A stretch of 64,000 bases of DNA from Mallotus nudiflorus (GCA_947683625.1 CANTUR010000282.1:2232001-2296000); one strand, 5' to 3'; positions 49,601 through 62,400 are shown, counted from the first letter of the stretch. Made by a program: numbers and translations. The notes: a model not told the origin generated them from the sequence alone.

Positions 49601-52600
49601 AACTGAATGAAATAACAGAGTATTATGAATGTTCATTGCAAAAAGATGAATGAAGAAAACATGACTAATACAATACAAACCTCTTCCTTATATAGTTGCT
49701 TTGGCATGTTATTATGCGCCATCACAGCTAGAGCTGCATGAATGGATTCCAGCGCACAAAAGACTGAGGAAACTGCATCAGAATCTTGCTGCAGAATTAG
49801 GAGAAAACAAATTTGTAAGAATACATCACCAGGTATGAACATCATGCAACAACAAGAGAGCACTGCATCTAATTTAGTATTTATCAATTCCTAAAACTCT
49901 TGAAATAAAAATTCCTCCAACAATTTCCAAGCATTATAATTTCAAATAAAACTAAAGGTTGACAGCATTGTATAAATCATTGACTCTGACAGATCTCAAA
50001 AATTAATATCCAGGAAGCTAAAATATATTTCATATCTGAAAACATAATTCATTGCATTTTTCTTATAATTGACCTCACATATTAGTAGTTGATTTTCATT
50101 TGAAAATGTTCTTTTAATAATCTTTGAATTAATACTCTAAAATCCCCATAAAGGATTCCCATCAAATGGTGAATGGAAAAATTACACTATGATAAACAAA
50201 ACATAACAGACTAGCTCACAGCAAATGGCAAACAACAAGGTACTGAGGTTCAAACAAGAGATGAATTTCTGTTGCCTTCCCTGATTTGCTAATGTTAAAA
50301 TACCAGTCAAAGCAGTAAAGAAATAAAGGATATAAGAGGCTTTTTACAAAACAAAACCACATCACCTATGAGAGTATTTCACAAACATCAAGTGCCATTG
50401 CAACACCTAAGAATATAAGTGGCATAGACTAGTATCCCCAGACAAACATAGAAAAAACAAGACAAAAAAAATCAAAATAAAGAATAAGATACTCACATGC
50501 TCATATTCATCAACAGACAAACCTTCTGCTCGGTGTATCTGATGATCTAGAATCCGCAACAGTCTTACGAGAATATCTACAGGAACCAAATGAAGAAGCT
50601 TTTTTGCACGTATGGACATTATTTCATTTACAAGCATTCTAAGATCATTAGCAGGCACTGACAACCACTCTGCTTCATCCCGTTCATCACTCATAATTTC
50701 AGCTCTACCACAGAATTCTTCTAGCATTTCACAGAAGCCTCCAATCATGGCATCTAGAATGTTAAAAACAAATCTTAGCAAAAAATGTAGGAGGCCAGAG
50801 AGGCAGAAACAAGAGACACAGAGATACATATCATCACTATAGCTACCTTGAAGCTCAGCAGGATCTGGCTGAACCAATGGTGGGATGTCATCATTGCCCT
50901 TCTTCTTGACTTTTGATTTTCTCGAAGATGATGCAATGTCCTGCAGTTTATATTCTTGTCAGGAAAAGAGAAGCAAACCAATAATCTATAGCTAAATCTC
51001 AAGCCCCAAAGCTTACATACATTCGGAATGGATTTGGGCTGGTAATTTTGTGTTTCATCACAGTGTCTTTGACCTTGACCTTGACCTTGACCCGGAACAG
51101 ATATATTTAGCCCAATGGAGTTGAGCTTGTGATTTTGAGTTCCATCACAATCTATTTCAACTTGATTCAGAACAGGTATACTTGGTGCAATGGGCTTGTT
51201 TTCAAATACTGCACTTCCAGAGATATCCTTCTTACCTGAGAAACTTAAATAAAGGCAGTAAAGCACAAGCACAACATACTAAACATACTAAGTGTTATGT
51301 GAAAATGATAGTGCCAAAGTAAAAGTAAAATTAAATCATGAAACAGCATAGATTCATTGCACAGCATCAAAGAATATTCCAGCATGTTGAAACTAAACTT
51401 GAAAACAATGAAATCTTTTGGACTGTGCTGTTGCATTTATGTATTTACTTAAGTTTGTATCTTTAAGTAATTACCACAGCAAAAAAGATATTTTGAATCA
51501 ATTATGAGGGTCATCCTGCTGTCTTCTTTTTTAAGTTTCAGTTCTATTGATAGACTTCTTGCAGTGACATCATAAAAACAAAGAAATTTGCAAACATTTC
51601 CAACAACTATATATTTTAAGCAATCATGTGCATAAATGCAATAATTCTTCATATTTAGTCTTTGCATAAACAATTAATAACAACCTGGAGATAGCATCAG
51701 CACCACTTTAAACAGTATGAAATACAAGCTACAAGTCAACACATAATCACTGATGCCAAACAAGTTATAAATAGAATAGGCCAATTGGCAGGCTAACCTA
51801 ACCATAACCACTAAAGGATTAGGCTGACTTCATAACCATACAGTTCACAAGACTGAAAAAACAGATGATACATAGTTGAACTATCACAAATGCAAGCCAA
51901 TGTAATCTGTCAACAAAGTTCAAAGCCTTAAGACAATAGCTGGCATCTCTTATTTCATATGTTTGTCTTTGCGCTATTTTTAACCATCTCAACATATTTA
52001 TTTAACCAACAACTGTATCAATTTCAGAGTCATATCATATAATTTCCTCTGACTTAAGCAAACACTCTGAACTTACACTAGCCATGCGTACTTCTAATTT
52101 AGATCCTGGGAAGCTGCAATTACTTGAGTTGTGAATTGTGAATCTCACTTCTTGACATGGCAAACATAGTTTCTTCCAAAAATTATCTTAACACTCCAAA
52201 AAGTCATGAATCCTATTTTTACTCCTAGTCTAAATTTAAGTATATTTTAAAATCCCAATAGTAAAAATATAATTTCAAATAAAGAAACCAAGTAGTAATA
52301 CTAATCACAACCATAAGCAAAACGTGGAGACGTGAAACATCATATCCTAGACTATGAAATAAGAACTCATTCATTTTTCATTTGTTAGTCAAATGTTAGC
52401 TTCACCAATCAGAGTATATTCTCACGCTAATAATTTCTTGCACTACAAGATAGCCTAAACCTAAAGGCTTAAACAATAGCATCCTAAAATTTCTAGGCAT
52501 GCATCCCATGTTCAGTTGTTCCTGCATGTTAAAGACAAACCGCATATCGGCTCATATATTCACTCCAATCATGCTCAGAAGGAGAGAGAGAGAAGATGCT

Positions 52601-54010
52601 TCTAGAGAATGGGGGAGAATAAATTGAAAGAGAAATAGTCTGTACTTTGTTTACCAGGAGTTACATACTCTAATGCTTCAGGATTGCATTGGAGAACCTG
52701 GTCAAGAAGTTCCAAGGGCTCCACATTGTCAAATGAAGTAGGCCATGTCTCATCTCGAAGGTTCCTGTAAAGAACAACAGATAAACAAAATGCATCCACT
52801 TAATGCAATCATCACAAAAGATAGCAAATTTTTTCCAAGATCGAATCCAACATTCAGAGAAGATATTGCAGACTAAAGCATCGGGGATTATACAGTACTA
52901 TAATTTATTGGCCTAGTGTTTTTTCTTATACCCTATAGAAGTTATTTGTAATATTGGTGAAAAACTGAAAATCTAAGGCCTCTGAAGTAGTAGTATTCTC
53001 TCCTTCATGGGGAAAATCACAGGTGGCTAAGTGGAGCAAGCACAGGGTGCCAAACCAGTGAAAAACTCGTGCTCACATTTTAAAAAAAAAAATCTCACCA
53101 ATACATTGAGCAAGTGATTTATTTCTAACAAAATCTATGTTTGGTGGGATTTCCATGATATCTATAATATAACTAATAAAGAAACAGCAGCACTACTTCA
53201 GTCACACTATACGATCATCTTAAAACATAACTCTGAGCTGAATCTACCATTTGAAGCACACGGCAAGCTAACAGTAATTAAGACCAAAACATACAAGATT
53301 CATATTTACATTTGAAAAATAAATAAAGACCTTGTTTGAACTCAATCATTTGCAACAACTGAAATGAATTAAATTCTAGCAAAATCCTTGACATTTTTTA
53401 CATGATGTCATTCCTCTCGGACCGCCTATTTTTTCAGCCGAAACAACTGAATTCAAGCAATTAAGAACTGACTAAATAGAAATGAATTCGATTAAACTAA
53501 ATTCTCGCATTTTTAGACTTTCCAAACTAACTGATTTCATTTATACTTCAAAGCGCAAAGGCAGATAAAATTCAACTATATTTTACTTACTATTTTTTTT
53601 TTCACTTACTATCAAAATTCACATTGAAATTGAAACTTACATCAAGATTTCAATGCCTTCAACTACTCATAACAAACATATACATTTCAAATATATACTT
53701 ACAGATAAGACACGTCGGTATGACGAAGCAGATCAGCTATGCGACTCGCTTGCGAAACAATTTCAGTACGATTCAAAGACCAAAAACCTCCAATATTTCC
53801 ATCATCAAACAGCTTCAAGGTCGGATCCGATGCGCCACAGAACACAGGAAGCGAAGGCAAAGGCAAACACGGAGCTACTTCAGAGTGTATAGTGTTGGAC
53901 AATCCTATGCCGCGTCGCAAGCCGGAGCTGGAGCTGGAACCGGAACCAGAACCAGAAGCGGAGACGGAGCTCCAACCTCCGGCAGGATGGAGTGAATTTG
54001 AATTGCTCAT
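40620..54010 (-). CDS. SCC2: Sister chromatid cohesion protein SCC2 (NIPBL/adherin), cohesin loader
   Basis: 28 exons on the minus strand give 1877 residues: 54010-53703, 52764-52655, 51235-51021, 50940-50847, 50753-50497, 49788-49681, 49527-49416, 49284-49188, 49096-48910, 48770-48339, 48201-47669, 47596-47386, 47309-47259, 47167-47009, 46913-46746, 46408-46109, 46034-45882, 45099-44930, 44191-44083, 43512-43351, 43270-43166, 43097-42861, 42513-42380, 42306-42013, 41930-41438, 41271-41179, 41075-40950, 40835-40620. All introns are GT-AG and keep frame. SCC2 with SCC4 loads cohesin onto chromosomes. Residues 707-751 form a PHD finger (Cys707, 710, 722, 725, His730, Cys733, 748, 751), a feature of plant SCC2. 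HEAT-like helices fill about 800-1500 (REAALELVGRHIASHPDV, VRKRAIKIIRDMC). Before the basic C-terminal tail (KRKRPTPRKTKHGR, seven Asp) there are about four 21-22-residue repeats (from 1627). The start matches other plant SCC2 (GIGLSNTIHSEVAPCLPLPS). Confidence 0.95.
41550..41758 (-). repeat. 63/66-bp tandem repeats within SCC2 exon 25
   Basis: Codons for Asn-Gly start on the minus strand at 41758, 41695, 41629 and 41563, spaced 63, 66 and 66 bases. Each unit reads roughly NG(I/V)(I/V)QQ(E/Q)P...MD(T/L), and the last is degenerate (NGTFQEDP). All units keep the reading frame. Confidence 0.85.
43829..43855. repeat. GAAAA microsatellite in an SCC2 intron
   Basis: About five AAAAG units in the intron between exons 19 and 20. 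Confidence 0.8.
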
Positions 54011-54194
54011 CGATTAATTAACCGGTGAGTCAACAGGAAGCAGAGTAAAAGCATGAATTGGAGTGGTAATAACGTAATAATGAGAAAGTAGAGGGGTTAA
54101 TTAGGAGGAGAATTAGGGTAAGAGTTGCAGAGCAGAGATTGTAGTGAAGAGAGGTTGGTTTTGTGTTTGAGCCCTAGAAATGAGGGGTAGCAAA

Positions 54195-54206
54195 TGGCGG
54201 GGAAAG
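54195..54206 (-). promoter_or_regulatory. E2F-like site upstream of SCC2
   Basis: On the minus strand TTTCCCCGCC fits the E2F consensus WTTSSCSS, about 190 bases upstream of the SCC2 start codon. Such sites occur in S-phase genes. One short match can arise by chance. Confidence 0.35.
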
Positions 54207-54299
54207 TAGTATTTTTTTTTTTTTTCTTCTCTCCTCTTCGGCCTGTGTCGTGTGAGGATTTTTCTATTTGTGTGTGTAAGGTGAGGGAAAAATTTTAGA

Positions 54300-55210
54300 G
54301 ATTTTGTTGACGAAGTTGACGGTTATGCCCTTCGTTGTTGACTATTTTTTTACGCTCATAAATGCTGACGGTGGTCCAATTCTCTACCTATTTGACTCCG
54401 GAGTTACGGTAATGCCCCTGTCTTTGCCCGTTTATGTTGGCTGGCAGCTTGTTAGAGTTTTTTTTTTTGTATTGGTGATTTTTAAATTTTTTGTCTAATA
54501 TGTTGTGGTCCCCCAGCTTCATAAACTTTGTAATTTTCTACTCTATTTGTTTAGGGGAAATATTTTATTTTTAAAAAATAAAAAAATATATTTTTTAATA
54601 TTTAGTTATAAGAAAATAATTAAAAAATATTATTTTTTGTAATATTAATATTTTTTGTTATTCAAATTATATGGATATAATGTACTTTTTTACAAATTAT
54701 CTCTTTATAATAAATTCAATATATTAATAAAAAATTTATATAATAATTAATTTATCTTAATCAATGAAAGGAAAAAAAGAAGGTGATGAGAAGAAAAAAT
54801 TGAAAAGATAAAAATAAAAAAAAGGGAAAGGAGAAAAAATAAGATAAGGTGAAAAAATAAGGAGAGAATAAAAATAAAAAAAAAGGAAAAAAAAGAAGAT
54901 AAAAGGTAAAAATGAGAAGAAAATAAAAATAAAAAAAAAAAGAGGAAAGGAAAAAAGTAGTGAAGGCAAATAAAAAATAAAGATAAAATAACAATAAAAA
55001 AGAAAAAAAAAGACCAATAAATAAGAAGAAAAAAATAGTAAAACTAAGTAAGAAATAAGATAAAAAAAGGTATTTAAGGTAAATTTCTCTTATTTTTAAG
55101 TACTGTAAAATAACTTTCTATTCTAAAGATAAAAAGTTATTTTCTGTGTTTTAAAATTATTTTTTTACTAATAATTATTTTCCTTTAATTTTTTTTTTTA
55201 CAATCTAAAC
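54300..55210. repeat. Low-complexity DNA with a 300-bp purine-rich tract
   Basis: From about 54765 to 55075 the + strand is almost entirely A and G with few T (AAAAGAAGG, GAAAAAATAAG). The open frames on the minus strand here (54757-55017) are Phe/Tyr/Leu/Ser low-complexity translations of it and not genes. The rest is AT-rich and featureless. Confidence 0.75.
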
Positions 55211-55215
55211 ATTAA

Positions 55216-55475
55216 TGTAATGATTTTAGATTTTAAATTATTTTATTTTAAAATAGGATATGCAATATTGATAAATTTTAAAATAATATTTTATTATTTT
55301 ATTATTTTGTGAATAATTATTATTATTTTACATTTAATTATAATTTTTTACGTAAATGCATATATTAACATGTATTATTTCGGATAATATTATTTTAATA
55401 ATGTTTAATTTAGTGCGTTAATATTTTAATATTATTATTTTAATAAATTACATTATTGAATTGTATTTTTATGAG

Positions 55476-55552
<77 letters not shown>

Positions 55553-58550
55553 ATATATATGTGAATATATAAGTATGTGATGTGTGAATTTAGTATAATA
55601 TAATAATACATATTATAATATATATTTTATTAAATTTATATTATATAGTTTTATGTATTATATACAAAAGTCAAAAACTAAAAACTTACCCATTATTCTT
55701 CTTTTCTCCCGATCCTCACCATCATCGCCTGCCATCCCGTTCGTCTGCCGTTAGTATACCTCTTGCCCTTCCTTCGTCAACCACCCCTCCCTCTGCCAAC
55801 TCCGCCGCCTTTCCTTCCTTCCCCGCGCCGATAGCGACATCAACCTTTGTTTTGGCCGAAAATTGATTTCCTCGCTGTTCTTCCACCTCCAGCCACCAAA
55901 TCAAGCATTTCCAGTGCCGTTGGACTCCTGGAGCATCGAGGAGGAGGAATCCAAGCTCCTTTCAACTTGAAAACACGATTTGGTGAGATGTTTTGCTCAT
56001 TTTCAATTTCAGTCATTTTAAGGTTTTTGAATTTTTTTTTTTTTTTTGAGAATTATTGCTTGATTCATGAAAAATCCCTTTACAAAAGTTTATCCCTCTA
56101 GCTCAAGCTACTCCCCTGGATTTTTTTTGTGATTTTTGGGAATTATTTTGATTTTTGTGAATTTGTGAATATTTTATTATTATTTTATTATTTTCATAAA
56201 TTAATTATATAAATTGTGATTTTTGGTGTTATTTGTGGTTATTATTAATTTTAGAATTTAGTTTATAATTTTGTGTAATTTTTATAATTATTTTTAGTTT
56301 ATGTCAATTTTGAAAATATAGGTTAAATATATATTTTGTTATAAATTATTGGTTAATTATATTTTTTTGTTAATATTATTGAGATATATGTTGAGAAAAT
56401 AATTTTTGTGTATTTATATAATTTTTATTGAATTTTTGAGTATTATTAGTATTTTATGTGTATTTTTAAATATTAGGGGTAATTTGGTAATTTTAGTTAA
56501 ATATTAATTTTAATTGGTTTAAATATTATTTGAGGTATAAAAATGATTTTTACAAATTATTTACTATTTTTAACTAATTAATACTAATTTTTGAAAATTA
56601 TTTTCAAATAATATATAATATACTATTGTTGTAAATAAATGGTTTTTTAGTAAATTTTAATATATTTTTGGACTAATTAAGTAATTTGGATTTATAAAAT
56701 GAATTTTTATAAATTTTTGTGGAATTATTGAGAAAATGAATTTTTAATAATATTACATTATTAATTAGGGTTTTTAAGTAGTCATTAGGAAAATAATTAT
56801 TTTTGGAGTTTTAATACTTAATATGTTATATTTTGATATTTGAAGGGCATTTATGGTATTTATTGAATTTTTATATATTTTATTGTGTTATTTGAATTTT
56901 TGGTGAATTGTGGACCTCGATTGAGGATTTTAGTAGTTCGGGATCTCAATCAAGGGTTGTGAGAATTTTTGTATTCAAAGTGTATTTTCCTTGCATGACC
57001 AGCTCTACTTTTTAGTAGAGAGATGTCTGTTTTACATAAGAGGTTTTGCCGAATTTTTGGTGAAATTCTCGTAAAACATGATATCAGGTCTAATTCTGAT
57101 TTTGTGTCTGTTCATGTTTAGTAATTCTAGATCGAGTCTCTAGAAACCTAAGTTGGAGTTATTCTAATTCATGATCGTTTTATTATTTAGTTGCGCCGAA
57201 ACCGAGGTCTAGCGGACCAAGCCCGTTGAACCAGTCTCGTGGAGCGTATCCCTGTGAGTTATTATTGTATATATATATTGCTCTAGGTTGCATGTTTTAG
57301 AATTATATGTTTTGAATGTAAAATTTTGCATAATTGCTTTATTAAATGCTTAAGTATATTTTTAGTATATTATTGGTATATTTTTTAATAAATGCATGAT
57401 TTCCTTTTTATTTATATTTAAATTATGTTTAAGTATATTATTGGTTGATTTTGAGTATATTTCCTGATTTAATTGAAATTATTTTATGTATATATACCTG
57501 AAGTATACTTAGTTTATTTTAGGTATATTTTTGGTATATATATGGTTTACTTGATCTTTTTGAATGTCATTGTATATATTATTTATTCTTGGATGTATGT
57601 TTTATTTTTTTTTAAATGAAGAATATCGATAGAACGTGCTTCCTAGTGAGCAACACTAGGACAAAGTACGTATCGGTGCGATAGATTGTAGGTTGAATTA
57701 CTAACTTATTTGTGGATTATGACTTGATTGATTTGATTGATGTGAGATGTGATTGATGGTGTGATTGGTGGAGCTCGGTTGACCAAGTGTCTCGAGGCCA
57801 ATCATATTGATAGTCAGACTGCTGGAGCTCGGTTGACTTAGTGTTTCGGGGCTAATCTACTGTCCAGTTGGATTAAGTGAATTTACTTGAAATTAAGTGA
57901 GCCAGTATGGTTAGAGCGTTTCCTATTGATATTTGAGGCTGCGATAACTTAAAGTTCTATTTAATTCTTCATAAACTGATGTCTTTCAGTATTAATTATA
58001 AAGTGATTTTCAGCATCTGTGTGTACATGTCTGTATATATTTATTATAAATACTTATGAGTGTTTACATTTGTCATTTAGAAATGCGTGTATATATATTA
58101 TAATAATTAACTCAATGAGGTCTGACTCCCCTCAGTTGATGTTTTTGCATAAGAGTCTTCTTCTTCAGACCTCAGCAGTAGCCTATTCGTAGGACTTCTT
58201 CCGTCTTGATTTTATTATATAAATTATCTACTTAATTATTTATTATTGTATTCTAGAAAACTGCAGTAGTTGTATTTATGTTAGTCGAAAGTGGTACTCT
58301 ATATTATATATGTTAATTTTAAATTTAGAAAGATATATCTCTGAATGATGTATTAAATATTTTATTTTATGATATGCAGAGATTATTTTATCATACTTAT
58401 TGAGTTTTAAATTTTGATGTATTTTTATATTGCGGTATATTTATTTTATTTATTGTATGTTTTTATTCTTTTAAGGTTTGCTACGAGTTCTGGATTCGAA
58501 AAAATTCTCATTCCCTAGCGCTGATCATGGCCCCAGTTTAGATCGTGACA
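55216..58550 (+). mobile_element. Complete solo LTR of a Tekay/Del-type element
   Basis: It starts TGTAATGATT and ends GATCGTGACA, with a perfect 5-bp target duplication ATTAA at 55211-55215 and 58551-58555. The first bases share the GGATATGCA.T.TT.ATAA pattern with the element B LTR, and the last 75 match all other Tekay-type LTR ends in this window. Inside are the pyrimidine-rich GC-rich block (55690-55990), the hairpin (57003-57020) and the duplicated GTGTCTCG/GGTTGAC block (57770-57854), in LTR sense order. There is no internal coding sequence. It lies about 1.2 kb upstream of the SCC2 start codon. Confidence 0.88.
55480..55562. repeat. Compound (AT)n(GT)n microsatellite in the solo LTR
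   Basis: A run of AT/TA dinucleotides from about 55480 to 55515 is followed by a GT run to about 55546 and a further short TATATG stretch. It accounts for part of the extra LTR length. Confidence 0.9.
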
Positions 58551-58555
58551 ATTAA

Positions 58556-61500
58556 AAAATAAAGGAAAATGTTTTCAAAAATAATATTTTTTGCAAACAA
58601 ACATATCCTTAACTTATAAATTAATAATTTACACAATTCAATTTCATAAAAATAAAACATTAACGTTTTCAATATTATATTGAGGTGTCCAAATAATTAT
58701 TTATAATTTCAAATAAGATCAATTAAATACCTAAACCAACTAAAATGTGTTTATAAATTATATTTTTAGTAAGTTAAAGTGTTACAATGGTTGATTTATA
58801 AATTAAGAAGACAAACTAACAAAATATGTAAAGTTTAAAAAGTTATATATATATGCCTGAGCAAGTACGAATCAAAAATTGACAATTTCAGTTAACCTTC
58901 TGTGTGTGTGTATACACACACATTATGTTTAAATATTCTTAGTGAAAGACATGTCCCTTTTTGTCTATACAATATTAGGTTTAAACCTTAAAAATCGTTT
59001 TTTTTTTTAATAAAAAATTGAATTGAAATGAACTAATTATTAGTTGTTGTTTTTATATGTCCAAAAATTTTGGCAGTTTGAAAAATCGAATTGACTAAAT
59101 ATTAATCTTAGCTACAAATGTAATAATAATTATACAAAGTACAATTAAATTATCACCTCGAATTATTTGAATTTTGAAAAAAAAATATATATTACTATTA
59201 TGCATGAATTTCATTGTACTCGGAAAAACAAAAAGTTAATCGTTTATTTGATTAAGCTGTAAAACGAGATTATTTTACCAATGAGTATTATAATTTACTT
59301 TCTTAAATATAAACAAAATTGTTGTTATAGTTGAACAAGGTTAAATTGAACTAACAACTCAATTCAATTAGTTACGAGAGTAAGACTCTGCATACACTAC
59401 CAACTTTGCTAAATGCTATATAGTTACAGTCGGAATACAAATAGTGTTATTTTCATGCATTATATGATTTGAAATTGATGCCCACAAAGTTTGGGCAAGA
59501 TGGTTAACTGCTTGATACGGGCATTGTGAAGCGAGTCCTGGCTTTCCAGAGTTGTGTACTCCTTTTCCCATTTCTGTAAAGCCAAAAAAAATCAACCAGA
59601 ATTAAAGAAAAGCAATATCGTGCATTTAAGTGTTATAGTGCATGGAGTCAGTGAGAGCAGTGCAGCAGGACTATATGCATGGCAGCGAAGAATGTCATTT
59701 CATGAGTTTCTTCAGTTCCCTCGTAATTCCCTTTACTTATTTGTATCTTTGTTTGACATATCCATGCATCTACTGTATAAATGGTCGGCAGTTGCCCCAC
59801 CAAAATGCCTTTATAAACTAATGAGAAAAGATACATTTATCCTCTCAAAGAAAATTTTAGCTCAATTAAATGCAAATTTTAAAAAAATCAACTATTTGAG
59901 CCCCTCAACCCATAAGGGAGTAAAACACAGTTAATAAGTCTAGCTTATACGAATCAGAGCAGAACCCAGAAATTAAAGATTTTTCACTATTGCATTTTTT
60001 GAACCACCTTGAGACGGAAGAGTACGAGTAGATGATCTACAATGACAGGAGTTCCCTCGCCGCTTACTATGATCATGTCAAGAGTAAACATTATACAGTA
60101 GTCCTGACTTTTAATGAGTTGAAAAGTTAAATCAATAAAAATTAAATATTTTAATTAAAGTAATAAAAATTAAAACATAATACCATATAGATGAATTCTA
60201 AATGAATTGATATTATTGGTTTGGGTTTTCAATTCATTAAAAATCATTATCATTATAAAATTTCTCCAAGACATACCAGCCCTTAGTCACGGACGCACCA
60301 AAGGCATGTCCAACCTGAGCTGAGGGGGAAATTTAATAAAAAAATATTAACTTCAAGATCAATAAGAATAACCTTATCAAACAATCAATAAAGAAGTACG
60401 TCGAGATTTACATGAAAACCTTGAAAAAATATATGCATTTCATTCAATCCAATCCAATCACATATAGATTATGATCATTAATCAAAAAATAAGAGAAGAG
60501 GAGATCAATTAAGAATGATTAGATTAATAATGTTTTAAATTGTTGATTTCTCCAAAGGCAATCAGAAATGGATGTTTCATCATCAGCCTCCTTCTCCTCT
60601 TCTAGAAGTAAAATAAATTGCTCAAATATTTCAATTGGCTCATGCTTGATATAAGCTTACAGCTAATCTTCATTGGTATGCTAAGCCAAAAATAATTTAG
60701 GAATCCAAATGTTCTTTGATCATCCGTATCAACTTGATCTAACTACGTTTTGGACACTGATAGGCATCGCCAGACACGATATTGCTTGCAAATGGATAAA
60801 AAAAATTTGAGCAACGTTAATTGATATTTATTTTTTAATTTTTTGATTTTTTTAAAATTTCTTTAATCTAAAATCTAAGGTATATTCGGATAAACCCATT
60901 ATGTAAACACATATAACTTATAAATATTTTTTTATTTTTTTAATAATATAATTTATAAAAAAATTAAGAAGTAGAAAGGTAATTATCATAAGTAGCAATA
61001 TTACCGCAGACATCATTACTCGTGACAATAATTATTATTCAAACGTTTTATTCCGTCGTATATTAAGTGGTTTAAATAGTTGATATTTCATAATTTTGCA
61101 TTTAAATGAGCTTTTTTCTTCCGATTGAATATACAAAACATATATCTAATTCTTCCAATTGACTGTACAAAATATCAAGATCTTTCAATTGTATTGTATA
61201 TGAATGTTTGATAACATCTGTAATTGATAGAATCACATCGAATCAGCTCTTAAAATAGCATCATAAATCATAATTGTAAACGTGTGCTATCCAAAACCTT
61301 ATTTTGTATACTTATGCTACTGGTTAAAATAATTTTTTTTTTATAAAATTTCAGTTTCAAATCTTAAGTAAGAAAAAGGAGATGCTACAAATATTTTATT
61401 TTGCTTTTAGGATCCACCGGCTTGGAGTCCATGGTACTATGAGATAGCAAGGGCATTAAATAAAAAATAAATAAACAAACAAATAATTTTTTTTTGAAAG

Positions 61501-61579
61501 GTTAAAATATTAGTTACCACACACGAAATAAAAAAATCGTTAGATTATTGAATGCAATGCAATACCTGCACTTATATTG
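58556..61579. other. Intergenic AT-rich DNA, no gene supported
   Basis: Includes a 20-bp perfect palindrome TGTGTGTGTATACACACACA (about 58903-58922). The longest open frame (59554-59934) has no recognisable domain. The 60580-60800 stretch is less AT-rich but I could not match it to a family. Confidence 0.5.
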
Positions 61580-61853
61580 GGGTTTCTTTTGCCAATTCAT
61601 GGAAAAAATTTAAAATTTTTTCCAATTTAAGATGTATTTAAAAAAAAATATTTTGTCATGGAATAAAAAAGAATTACCAATACATAGGGATTTTAGTTGA
61701 GATCACATGCGAGTTGATTTTTGACTCGTATGTCACCTTAGCAAAAATCACTACAAATTGATAATATTTTTTTTCATTCCATCACAAAATGAGAATTTTT
61801 ATAAAAAAACTGATAAAAATTTCAAGTTTTTGCTATAAATTGGCAAAAAACCC
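61580..61853. mobile_element. Foldback MITE (274 bp)
   Basis: The left arm GGGTTTCTTTTGCCAATTCA and its AT-rich continuation pair with the reverse complement of the right arm (GGGTTTTTTGCCAATTTATA). Pairing is imperfect but continues for about 90 bases on each side (TTTTGTCATGGAAT on the left against ATTCCATCACAAAA on the right). The centre has a further hairpin, CATGCGAGT...ACTCGTATG (about 61708-61734). The element is nearly one long hairpin, as in foldback MITEs. No clear target duplication was found. Confidence 0.65.
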
Positions 61854-61959
61854 GTATGCTGCATTAATCAGAAGATACACCCATACGTTGTGAAGCAGTT
61901 AATTAACTTGCAGACTGAGATTTCTTTCTTTTGCACTGTGCTGCACTTTTGCATTAACT

Positions 61960-62400
61960 GATTTTCGATGAGGTTCCAGGTTGGTGTGATTGGAAATCTG
62001 GTCCATTCATCCCCAAGCATAAAGGGAGAAGTCTTCTTGCTGGAGCTCTACAACCTGTGCTAGGATTGCTCAAATCTGATGCGGGTTGCAGAGAAAACTG
62101 ACTGTTCAGACACGAATGGCTTTGGCTCTTGCTCATCTTTGTGCTCCTCGAAAAACTATTTTTCTTGATAACAAGGGTAGAATTATTCTTGGTTCTGCAA
62201 AATTTTTGCTGTTTTTTTTTTCTTTAACATTCATATATAGTTTTGATTTTTTATTTCTATTAATTGTTTCATTATATGCATATTTTATGTCTTTCAGGAG
62301 TAGAGTTGCTATTGGACCTTCTTGAGACCAGAAACAAGAAACTGCAAATTGACAATGCAGATGCTATGGACAAGTTAGCCAACAATGTCAATATTTTCCC
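61960..62400 (+). pseudogene. ARIA/ABAP1-like ARM-repeat gene fragment
   Basis: Pieces of a plant ARM-repeat BTB/POZ protein (the ABF2-interacting ARIA type) are recognisable: GVIGNLVHSSPSIK, then after a 1-bp deletion LLAGALQPVLGLLKSD and GCRE (about 61975-62095). The next piece, LTVQTRMALALAHLCAP plus TIFLDNKG (about 62103-62175), comes from a later ARM repeat. After an apparent intron ending in CAG (about 62299) there is GVELLLDLLETRN (about 62300-62340). In intact relatives these blocks are hundreds of residues apart, so a large internal part is deleted. The frameshift, in-frame stop and deletion mark it as a pseudogene. The retained intron suggests DNA-level duplication, not retroposition. 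Confidence 0.65.

Noticed and set aside
51017..51020. Alternative donor GTAAGC for SCC2 exon 3, four bases downstream.
   Set aside because: It shifts phase and creates a stop at the next junction; the GTATGT donor keeps the frame.
54757..55017. Minus-strand open frames rich in Phe, Tyr and Ser that look like membrane proteins.
   Set aside because: They are translations of a purine-rich low-complexity tract with no gene context.
59478..59590. tRNA-like boxes (TGGTTAACTGC, GCGAGTCCTGG) followed by AAAAAAAA, resembling a second SINE.
   Set aside because: Box matches are poor and no flanking direct repeat was found.
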